From Hyphomicrobiales bacterium (GTDB lineage Bacteria > Pseudomonadota > Alphaproteobacteria > Rhizobiales > Beijerinckiaceae), in NCBI GenBank assembly GCA_004144595.1, contig SEEM01000033.1, forward strand, positions 1 through 36,585: a stretch of 36,585 bases of DNA, given 5' to 3'. The position numbers were made by a program, and so were the translations under genes. The notes below the pieces were generated by a model, which worked only from the letters and a program-made list of their open reading frames with translations, ran no database searches and was not told the origin of the DNA. Below, piece after piece: positions 27,712 through 36,585 of the stretch (positions are counted from its first letter, which is position 1; every line of letters begins with the position of its first letter).

Positions 27712-27909
27712 GGTGTTCCTGCCGTTTGGGATGGTCTTGTCGGACGAGGTCTTGGAGCCTCACGGGTTCTTGAGCGCCAGAGTGCATGAGCGGGGCGGTT
27801 CCGCAATGCGCCTGGCGGGCAACGGACGGATTGCGGGCGCATGGCATGACGCGGGGCACCTCGACGAAAGCCCTACCAATCCCTATGTTGGCGGGAACTA
27901 TCTTGCTTC

Positions 27910-27928
27910 ACCGGGCCTTGAACCCGGT
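27910..27928 (+). promoter_or_regulatory. Hairpin with CCTTGAA loop directly before the sufA ribosome site
   Basis: ACCGGG (27910-27915) pairs with CCCGGT (27923-27928) around the 7-nt loop CCTTGAA. The hairpin ends 15-16 bases before ATG 27944 and just upstream of the strong GAGGAGGG ribosome site. It shares the 15-mer CGGGCCTTGAACCCG with the sufB leader (19337-19351), with a swapped (compensating) outer pair. See the sufB hairpin entry. Confidence 0.6.
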
Positions 27929-27943
27929 CGAGGAGGGAAACCG

Positions 27944-28333
27944 ATGTTTTCGATACCCGGCCTCAAGGTCATTTCGCTGACCGATGCGGCGGCGGCCCGC
28001 ATCCGCGAAATCATGGCGCAATCCCCAGGCGGGGATGCGCCGGCGCTCGGCCTCAAGGTCGGCGTCAAGAAAGGCGGCTGCGCCGGTATGGAATACACCT
28101 TCGAGATCGCGCGTGCGGTCGGCAAGGGTGACGAACTCATCTCCGACAAGGACGCGACGGTCGTCGTCGATGCCAAGGCTGTGCTGTTTCTGCTCGGCAC
28201 GGAGCTCGACTTCAAGACGGACCGGTTCTCGTCGACCTTCGTCTTCAACAATCCCAATCAGGTCTCGGCCTGCGGCTGCGGCGAATCCGTCGAGATCAAG
28301 CCGCGTAGCGAGAGTGCGCTCACGGCGCCTTGA
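27944..28333 (+). CDS. sufA: A-type Fe-S carrier protein SufA/IscA
   Basis: Carrier that receives clusters from the SufBCD scaffold and passes them to target enzymes. Seen in 129 residues: ISLTDAAAARIREIMAQ, GLKVGVKKGGCAGMEYTFE with Cys46, and the C-terminal pair Cys110/Cys112 in SACGCGESVEI. All three cluster-binding cysteines of the family are present. ATG 27944 follows a strong AGGAGGGAAACCG site and the CCTTGAA-loop hairpin. It is separated from sufT by about 3 kb that includes two genes on the other strand, so it has its own promoter or a long transcript. Its stop overlaps the TfoX-like start (TTGA). Confidence 0.95.
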   Translation: MFSIPGLKVISLTDAAAARIREIMAQSPGGDAPALGLKVGVKKGGCAGMEYTFEIARAVGKGDELISDKDATVVVDAKAVLFLLGTELDFKTDRFSSTFVFNNPNQVSACGCGESVEIKPRSESALTAP

Positions 28334-28698
28334 GCGTGCCCAAGGAAGAGCTCGAAGCCTTCTTCGCGCCTGTCCTCGTCATCCGCATGCGCCGGATGTT
28401 CGGAGGTATCGGGATTTTTGACGGGGACGCGATGTTCGCTTTGTCTTTCGCGGGCCGCGTGTACCTCAAGACGGACGATGTCACGCGCGCTCGCTACACC
28501 GCAGCCGGCAGCGAGCCATTCCAGATCACGATGCGTGGTATCTTGCGGGAGACGAGCTACTGGAGCCTGCCCGAAGGCGCGCTGACGAACGCCGAGGCTC
28601 TTGCGACGTGGATAGCTCTCGCGCGGGAAGCTGGCGCACGAGCCTCCGTACGCAAGATCAAGCCACGCGGCTTGCCGTTTCCAGAACATCCTCGGTGA
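28330..28698 (+). CDS. TfoX N-terminal domain protein
   Basis: Stand-alone TfoX_N domain (122 residues). Seen: an acidic N-terminal helix, MRRMFGGIGIFDGDAMFALS, then GRVYLKTDDVTRARYTAAGS and a C-terminal half with SYWSLPEGALTNAEALATW. The RRMFGG-G-F core is the family hallmark. Known: TfoX controls competence in Haemophilus and Vibrio, but single-domain homologues in alphaproteobacteria have no established role. The start is TTG 28330, overlapping the sufA stop by 4 bases, or GTG 28336; translation may be coupled to sufA. Its last 41 bases overlap the convergent diguanylate cyclase gene. Confidence 0.85.
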   Translation: MSVPKEELEAFFAPVLVIRMRRMFGGIGIFDGDAMFALSFAGRVYLKTDDVTRARYTAAGSEPFQITMRGILRETSYWSLPEGALTNAEALATWIALAREAGARASVRKIKPRGLPFPEHPR

Positions 28699-29716
28699 CG
28701 GTGCGGTTACGGCCGTCGCGCTTGGCCTGCATCATGGCCTGGTCGGCCCGGTCCACCAGCGAGGCGGCCGTGTCGCCGCGGCGATAGCTTGAGACGCCGA
28801 GCGAGATGGTGATGCGACCGAGGTTCTCGTTGGTCGAGCGCTTGATCAATTCGCGTGTCAGCAGCGCCTGGCGCACTGTTTCAGCGCCGAACTTGCCGGC
28901 GATCAGGTCGGCCTCGGGCAGGATGATGGCGAATTCCTCGCCGCCGAAGCGGGTGATGACCGCCTTGTCCTTGAATTTGTCCTTCATGGTGCGCGCGACG
29001 AGGCGCAGCACCTGGTCGCCGGTCAGATGGCCATGGGCGTCGTTGAAGCGCTTGAAAAAGTCGATATCCGCCATGACCAGCGCGAAGGGCTCGCGGCGCA
29101 ACGTGGCCTGATCGATCGATTTCTGCAGCATTTCTTCGAAATGACGGCGGTTGGCGAGGCCGGTCAGCGGGTCGGTGAGCGCTTCGGCGCGCGTGGACTC
29201 GAGCGCCTCGCGCAGGTTGCGGATTTCGTTGGAGCTGTTGCGCAATTCGGCTTCGAGTTGCGCCTTGCGGGTGACCTCCTCGCGGGTCGACATCACCAGC
29301 GCCTCGACCCACTCGCGCAGCTTGTGGCGGTCGGTCGTCGGCGGCACGGTCTCGGACATGGCACAGAGGCGACCGTGATAGATTTCGCTGGAGCCGAGCG
29401 CCTTGTCGACCAGCCCCATCATCGCATCGATCTCGCCCAGCACCTGCAGGCTGGTGCGTTCGGCCTGGCGCGAGAAGCGTTCGGTGCCGATGAAGCGTTC
29501 GTAGAGACTGTCTATATCGGCAGCCGAAACCTGGCCGTCGCTGCCGGTCAGGATGGCGCTCATCGCGGTGCTGACGGCCGGCATCTCGCCGCTCAGATGG
29601 GCGTACCAGACCTCGAAGGCGCGCGGATAACTCGGCGAGCCATGCTGGCGCATCGCCGCGACGACGCGCTCGGCAAGGTCATCAGTGCGGGCGGGAACCG
29701 AAACCAGGTCGTCCAT
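28658..29716 (-). CDS. Diguanylate cyclase, GGDEF domain, no inhibitory site
   Basis: Makes cyclic-di-GMP from two GTP. Seen in 352 residues: an N-terminal helical region of about 160 residues without a recognised sensor domain (ERVVAAMRQHGSPSYPRAFE), a coiled-coil-like linker (EEVTRKAQLEAELRNSSNEI), then a full GGDEF domain: DPLTGLANRRHFEEML, MADIDFFKRFNDAHGHLTGD, and the active site GGEEF at 258-262. The product-inhibition RxxD site expected just before it reads K-D-K-A, so feedback inhibition by c-di-GMP is probably missing (inference). There are no membrane helices, so it is cytoplasmic. ATG 29716 was chosen; the frame is open to ATG 29794, which would put the 11-bp palindrome inside the coding sequence. 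Confidence 0.92.
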   Translation of the reverse strand: MDDLVSVPARTDDLAERVVAAMRQHGSPSYPRAFEVWYAHLSGEMPAVSTAMSAILTGSDGQVSAADIDSLYERFIGTERFSRQAERTSLQVLGEIDAMMGLVDKALGSSEIYHGRLCAMSETVPPTTDRHKLREWVEALVMSTREEVTRKAQLEAELRNSSNEIRNLREALESTRAEALTDPLTGLANRRHFEEMLQKSIDQATLRREPFALVMADIDFFKRFNDAHGHLTGDQVLRLVARTMKDKFKDKAVITRFGGEEFAIILPEADLIAGKFGAETVRQALLTRELIKRSTNENLGRITISLGVSSYRRGDTAASLVDRADQAMMQAKRDGRNRTVTEDVLETASRVA

Positions 29717-29764
29717 GCCATCGCCATCCGGTATGAAGCCGGTTCGCGGCCTTCGGCCACGACA

Positions 29765-29787
29765 GCTTCGATTGTCACAATCGAAGC
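29765..29787. promoter_or_regulatory. Perfect 11-bp inverted repeat upstream of the diguanylate cyclase gene
   Basis: GCTTCGATTGT (29765-29775) and ACAATCGAAGC (29777-29787) are exact inverted copies around one central C. The repeat lies 48 bases upstream of the ATG at 29716. An uninterrupted palindrome of this length with an AT-containing core looks like the operator of a dimeric repressor; as RNA it would form a strong hairpin but with too small a loop. No regulator gene of an obvious kind is adjacent. Confidence 0.6.
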
Positions 29788-29901
29788 GGGACATCCTGTC
29801 CGTCGTTACGGCGGCATGCGCCCGTCCGCCGCGAAGGTCATCCCGTCGCGGCGAAAGGCAATCTAGGCCAATGTCGTTAAAATCGGGTTGATGCCGTAAC
29901 G

Positions 29902-31383
<1,482 letters not shown>

Positions 31384-31545
31384 CGTGTATCGTGCTTCTT
31401 CTGGGTCGGTGAAACGCGGCAGGATGACCTGCTCAACCACCACGTTGGCGCGACGACAGTTCCTGCGCGCCTTCGGACCCGTGTGGAATGCAAAGAAAAC
31501 GCGGCAAAGTCAATCATCTAGCCTTGGAAGGACTGCTTTGACCTC

Positions 31546-32241
31546 ATGAAGGAGCCGCTCGTTCTCGTTCCCGGCCTGAGTTGCAACGCCGCGCTTTATG
31601 CTCCGCAATGGCCTGCGCTTGCCGATGGACGCCCCATCCTTGTCGCCGATCACGCCCGCGACGACGCACTTTCCACCATCGTCGAGCGCCTGCTGTCGGC
31701 CGCGCCGCCGCGTTTTGCGCTCTGCGGCCTGTCGATGGGCGGCTATGTCGCGTTCGAGGTGATGCGTCAGGCGCCGGAGCGGGTGACGCGCCTCGCTCTG
31801 CTCGATACCAGCGCCAAGCCGGCGACGCCCGAGACCAACGTGCCGCGCGAGCAGATGATCGCGCTCGCGGAGAGGGGGGCGTTTGACAACGTCACGACGC
31901 TGCTCTGGCAGAAGCTGGTGGCGCCAGCGCGCCTCGCCGACGAGCCGCTGCGCCTGCTGGTGCGGCGGATGGCAGACGCGGTCGGGACCGAGGGTTTCGT
32001 GCGTCAGCAAAAGGCGATCATGAAGCGGCCGGATTCGCGGCCGGTGCTCGCGGGCCTATCGATCCCGGTGCTGGTGCTGGTGGGCGAGGAGGATGAGATC
32101 ACGCCCGTTGCCGAAGCGGAGGAAATGGCCGGTCTCGTCGGTGCTCGCGGGCGCCTCGCGCTCGTGCCCGGCTGCGGTCATCTGTCGACGCTAGAGGCGC
32201 CGCAGGTCGTGACCGCGGAACTGTTGCGCTGGCTCGGCTAG
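31546..32241 (+). CDS. Alpha/beta hydrolase
   Basis: Serine hydrolase of the alpha/beta fold, substrate unknown. Seen in 231 residues: LVLVPGLSCNAALYAPQWPA with the oxyanion glycine region, nucleophile elbow CGLSMGGYVAFEVM, the acid in VGEEDEITPVAEAEEM and the histidine in PGCGHLSTLEAPQVV. The complete catalytic triad is visible and the length is usual for small esterases of this type. ATG 31546 was used; GGAAGGA lies 17 bases upstream, somewhat far. Divergent from the helicase gene; a REP-like palindrome follows its stop. Confidence 0.88.
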   Translation: MKEPLVLVPGLSCNAALYAPQWPALADGRPILVADHARDDALSTIVERLLSAAPPRFALCGLSMGGYVAFEVMRQAPERVTRLALLDTSAKPATPETNVPREQMIALAERGAFDNVTTLLWQKLVAPARLADEPLRLLVRRMADAVGTEGFVRQQKAIMKRPDSRPVLAGLSIPVLVLVGEEDEITPVAEAEEMAGLVGARGRLALVPGCGHLSTLEAPQVVTAELLRWLG

Positions 32242-32246
32242 GACGA

Positions 32247-32291
32247 TTGTCGTTCCGGGGCGCGCCGCAGCTGCGAACCCGGACGCGACAA
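32247..32291. repeat. REP-like palindrome between convergent genes
   Basis: Arms TTGTCGTTCCGGG (32247-32259) and CCCGGACGCGACAA (32278-32291) are inverted copies apart from one extra base; the middle holds GCAGCTGC, itself a palindrome. It fills most of the 62-base gap between the hydrolase stop (32241) and the small membrane protein stop (32304) and may end transcription from both sides. It looks like the TTCCGGGGCGCGC-type dispersed unit of Bradyrhizobium/Bosea-like genomes. Confidence 0.6.
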
Positions 32292-32303
32292 GGGCGGTTC
32301 TGA

Positions 32304-32564
32304 TCAGCGGGGCAGGGCGCAGGGGTCGAGCTTCGTCGCGTTTGCCGTCTGGCCGATCGAGCCCGTGACCATCGGGTCGATGGACTGGCGCTTCGCGGCA
32401 GCGAGGCTGACCTGGGCCAGCCGGTCCTTGTCGAGGCTAGCGGTCTGGCTCGACAGGAAGTTCGCGGCGATGACCGACAGGAAGGCGATGGCCGCGCCTG
32501 CCTTGGCGATGTCGCCGGCGATGGCTCCGCGATTGTTCTTCCAGAACAGTTCGATCAGGCGCAT
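32304..32564 (-). CDS. Small membrane protein of unknown function (86 aa)
   Basis: Not recognised by name. Seen: a short basic/aromatic N-terminus (MRLIELFWKNNRGAIAGD), one hydrophobic helix at about 21-42 (AGAAIAFLSVIAANFLSS), a polar region with RLAQVSLAAAKRQSIDPM, then the VTGSIGQ segment often seen in small Rhizobiales envelope proteins, ending in CALPR. The N-terminal layout (short basic segment followed by one helix) recalls Flp-pilin-like proteins, but no processing site is convincing. ATG 32564 was chosen because GGAGAG sits 8-9 bases before it; the frame is open to 32642 without a likely start. A tandem direct repeat lies about 76 bases upstream. Confidence 0.75.
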   Translation of the reverse strand: MRLIELFWKNNRGAIAGDIAKAGAAIAFLSVIAANFLSSQTASLDKDRLAQVSLAAAKRQSIDPMVTGSIGQTANATKLDPCALPR

Positions 32565-32639
32565 GGCGCACTCTCCAGGGCCCGCGGCATCGCGAGCTTT
32601 TCGGCAGAATGCACCCTCAGCGGTAAAAAGATGGTTAGC

Positions 32640-32668
32640 CAAGTGTTGCCGGACTCAAGTGTTGCCGG
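32640..32668. repeat. Tandem 13-bp direct repeat upstream of the small membrane protein gene
   Basis: CAAGTGTTGCCGG occurs at 32640-32652 and again at 32656-32668, a 16-base period with a 3-base spacer. It lies between the LysR gene's stop (32682) and the start of the small membrane protein gene (32564). An ATGGTTAG octamer (32631-32638; one mismatch to the CtrA half-site complement) adjoins it. Probably a regulator-binding site or a replication-slip duplication. Confidence 0.6.
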
Positions 32669-32681
32669 GTTCTCGGTGACG

Positions 32682-33638
32682 CTAAAGTTCACCGGCTTTC
32701 GCGGCGCTCTGGCCCGAGAGCCGGGCCTGATGCTCCTTGAAGAGCTTGCGCAGCGCGCCGAGCACGGCGGCGACGCCCGGCCTGCGGCGCGAAACCTCGT
32801 GCGAAACCAGAAAGATGTCGTCTCCCGTCTCTTCAGGCGGCGGCTGGAGGCGGCGCAGGCTCGGATCGGCATCGCCCATGAAGCAGGGCGCCATCGACAG
32901 GGCTCCGGCCGACCTGACGCTTTCGTAGCGGGCCGCCGAATCGCCGACGCGCGCCGCGATCGGCCGCCCGGCGGCATAGGCCATGATGTGATCGTCGATC
33001 CGCGAGGAGGTTTCGCGGTTGACGGAGATGATCGGCGCGGTCGCCGGATCGACTTCGCGGCGGACGTAGAGCGCCTGCATCAGGCGGCCCACCTTCTGCG
33101 CGTAATGGCCGGGTTCGCCCGGGACTCGGCTCATCCGCAGCGCGATATCGGCCTCGCCACGGGCGAGGTCGAGCCGGCTACGCGTGCTGATGATCACGAT
33201 CTCGACCCCGCCTGCCGCTTGCGAGATCGCCGTCGCGTTCATCGTCAGGAGAAGGCTGATCGAGGTGGTGGCGGTGATGCGGACCGGCGCATCGGCCTGC
33301 GGGCGGGCAGCGTCGGCGCGGATCGCGAAGCGCCTGGCCGCAGCCTCGACAAAGCCGGCCTCGGTCGCGAGTTCCATACCGACGGAGGTCGGCACGAGCC
33401 GGTTGGCCTCGCGGGTGAAGAGCTGCAATCCGAGTTCGGTTTCGAAGCCTTTGAGTCGGCGCGCGACGGTCGCTTCGCTCAGTCCTAGCTGCGCCGCTGC
33501 CACGGCCATCGACCCGCAGACGGCGATGGCGTTGAAGATCCGGATGTCGTCCCAGGAAGCCTGTCCGGCCGGCGATGCCAGTTCACCGTTGCGTCGAGAT
33601 GAAGGGGAAGCAGGCTCGCCCATGCCGTCAGCGGCCAA
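32682..33638 (-). CDS. LysR-type transcriptional regulator
   Basis: DNA-binding regulator that responds to an unknown small effector. Seen in 318 residues: a Ser/Pro-rich N-terminal tail of about 27 residues, the winged helix-turn-helix at about 28-87 (WDDIRIFNAIAVCGSMAVAA, ATVARRLKGFETELGLQLF), a linker, then a periplasmic-binding-protein-like effector domain (about 115-300) with SRLDLARGEADIALRMSRVP. The C-terminal tail has GVAAVLGALRKLFKEH. The nearest neighbours are the small membrane protein gene downstream and parE upstream; no divergent target gene is adjacent, so its target is unclear. The start may be M1 or the internal MGEPASP. Confidence 0.9.
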   Translation of the reverse strand: MAADGMGEPASPSSRRNGELASPAGQASWDDIRIFNAIAVCGSMAVAAAQLGLSEATVARRLKGFETELGLQLFTREANRLVPTSVGMELATEAGFVEAAARRFAIRADAARPQADAPVRITATTSISLLLTMNATAISQAAGGVEIVIISTRSRLDLARGEADIALRMSRVPGEPGHYAQKVGRLMQALYVRREVDPATAPIISVNRETSSRIDDHIMAYAAGRPIAARVGDSAARYESVRSAGALSMAPCFMGDADPSLRRLQPPPEETGDDIFLVSHEVSRRRPGVAAVLGALRKLFKEHQARLSGQSAAKAGEL

Positions 33639-33754
33639 TCCCAGGAGGTGGCGTGGTGTCGACGGTCATGGCGGTCCGGGGTGTGAGGAGGGTTCGACAT
33701 GCGTCAACCCTGCCGGCAAACGCTCGGTCGGGCAGCCCGCCGGGCTTGAGGCCC

Positions 33755-33776
33755 AGCCCTGCAGGAATGCAGGGCT
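33755..33776 (-). terminator. Terminator-like hairpin after parE
   Basis: AGCCCTGCA (33755-33763) pairs perfectly with TGCAGGGCT (33768-33776) around a GGAA loop, 6 bases beyond the parE stop. There is no U-tract on the minus strand, so it may be an RNA-end stabiliser or a factor-assisted terminator. Confidence 0.5.
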
Positions 33777-33782
33777 TGTCGC

Positions 33783-35927
<2,145 letters not shown>

Positions 35928-36014
35928 CCTCTCACCATACCGGAACAAACCGGAAACAGAAAGGGGTTCCCGCCCTCCGGGGCGGAGGCCGGAAGCCCCC
36001 GCCGCGCAGGACGT

Positions 36015-36043
36015 ACCACCCCATGACATGGTATGGGGGTGGT
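36015..36043. other. Nested hairpin between the PhoX-like gene and parE
   Basis: ACCACCCCAT (36015-36024) pairs with ATGGGGGTGGT (36033-36043) with one extra G, and CCATGACATGG lies inside as an alternative shorter hairpin. It lies 66-94 bases after the PhoX-type stop and 88-116 bases upstream of the parE start, so it could end the first transcript or regulate the second. Confidence 0.45.
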
Positions 36044-36108
36044 TAAGAAGGCCTGACGGCCGCGTGATCCGTGGATCGTTGCCCCGGGCGGCGCGCCCAC
36101 CTCCCGCC

Positions 36109-36585
36109 TCAGGTCCCGACGCGGCCGCCCCCGCGGCGGGTGATCGTCAGCACGGCGGGGCGCGGCGGCATCGCCGGGTCGAAATCGGGCCAGCGCGTGG
36201 CGGGCGCCTCGAAGGTGGCGGGCACCGCCTTCGGGTCCTCCTCGTCGGCCTCGCCGGGATGCTGGACGGCCACGAAGAAGGTGGTGTCGTCGGGGACGAA
36301 ATAGGGGCCGCACATCTCGGCGCCGTGGGGCACCCGGAAGAAGTGCTTGGCCGTGCCCCGGCCCGCGCCCTCGGTCTCCACCGCCCAGATCCCGTCGTTG
36401 CGCCCGGTGCGCGAGGGCGCGTTGCCGTCCGTGGCGACCCAGAGCCGGCCGAGGCCGTCGACGGCGCAATTGTCCGGCATGCCGAACCAGCCGTTCGCGG
36501 TGGTGGCCGACGAGAAGGTGGCGCCCACCGCCGCGATGGCCGGATCGCCGCAGCGGACCAGGATCTCCCAGGCGAAGCCCTGGGC
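36109..36585 (-). CDS. PhoX-type alkaline phosphatase (DUF839), 5' end outside window
   Basis: C-terminal part of a PhoX-like calcium/iron-dependent phosphatase, which in the family is exported by the Tat system. Seen: the frame is open to the window edge (FAWEILVRCGDPAIAAVGAT), then NGWFGMPDNCAVDGLGRLWV, CGPYFVPDDTTFFVAVQHPG and a C-terminal VLTITRRGGGRVGT. The NGWF--PDN and QHPG blocks are PhoX hallmarks of the beta-propeller. The Tat signal and most of the metal site lie beyond base 36585. By eye the coding sequence is richer in GC than parE and its other neighbours. It is on the same strand as parE, 181 bp upstream of it. Confidence 0.88.
   Translation of the reverse strand, partial: AQGFAWEILVRCGDPAIAAVGATFSSATTANGWFGMPDNCAVDGLGRLWVATDGNAPSRTGRNDGIWAVETEGAGRGTAKHFFRVPHGAEMCGPYFVPDDTTFFVAVQHPGEADEEDPKAVPATFEAPATRWPDFDPAMPPRPAVLTITRRGGGRVGT

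Overview
The window is GC-rich chromosomal DNA of an alphaproteobacterium of the order Hyphomicrobiales (Rhizobiales). The gene order rne / amidase / mrcA / prfB, the RNase E with a long insertion in its S1 domain, the suf operon layout (NifS-like desulfurase, sufB, sufC, sufD, sufS, sufT, with sufA nearby) and a candidate Irr box all fit this order. Protein style and dispersed palindromes suggest Bosea or a relative, but the genus is a guess. Almost everything is core metabolism; I see no CRISPR, rRNA, tRNA, insertion sequence, prophage or integron.

Layout. 1-1074: 3' part of an MscS-type channel gene. 1171-3912 (-): RNase E with a long leader. 4637-9794 (+): a cell-wall and translation block of a periplasmic amidase, penicillin-binding protein 1A and release factor 2, the last read through a programmed +1 frameshift. 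9867-11746 (-): a membrane-anchored M23/LytM peptidase and a Bcp peroxiredoxin. 11978-15415 (+): a giant AsmA-like envelope protein. 15613-16866 (-): tyrS. 16976-17128: probable remnant of a LysR gene. 17139-17810 (-): alpha/beta hydrolase. 18105-24907 (+): Fe-S cluster operon (NifS-like desulfurase, sufB, sufC, sufD, a small tautomerase, sufS, sufT), followed by a membrane protein of unknown function and a PhzF-like protein. 26283-27711 (-): YjbR/MmcQ protein and an Ldh-family dehydrogenase, which separate sufA (27944) from the rest of suf. 28330-29716: TfoX-like protein and a GGDEF diguanylate cyclase whose ends overlap. 29902-31383 (-): RhlE-like RNA helicase. 31546-33638: hydrolase, small membrane protein and LysR regulator. 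33783-35927 (-): parE. 36109-end (-): 3' part of a PhoX-type phosphatase.

How the genes work together. The suf genes supply sulfur (two desulfurases), a scaffold with its ATPase (SufBCD), a maturation factor (SufT) and an A-type carrier (SufA). The operon has a candidate iron-control (Irr) palindrome upstream. sufB and sufA, which lie about 8.6 kb apart, carry the same small hairpin directly in front of their ribosome binding sites: an identical 7-nt loop (CCTTGAA), with the outer stem pair swapped from G-C to C-G. I consider this pair the most interesting possibly undescribed element here.

Other non-coding signals include a perfect 11-bp inverted repeat upstream of the diguanylate cyclase, REP-like palindromes between genes (one inside the suf operon), a tandem 13-bp direct repeat upstream of a small membrane protein gene, and intrinsic terminators at several gene ends.
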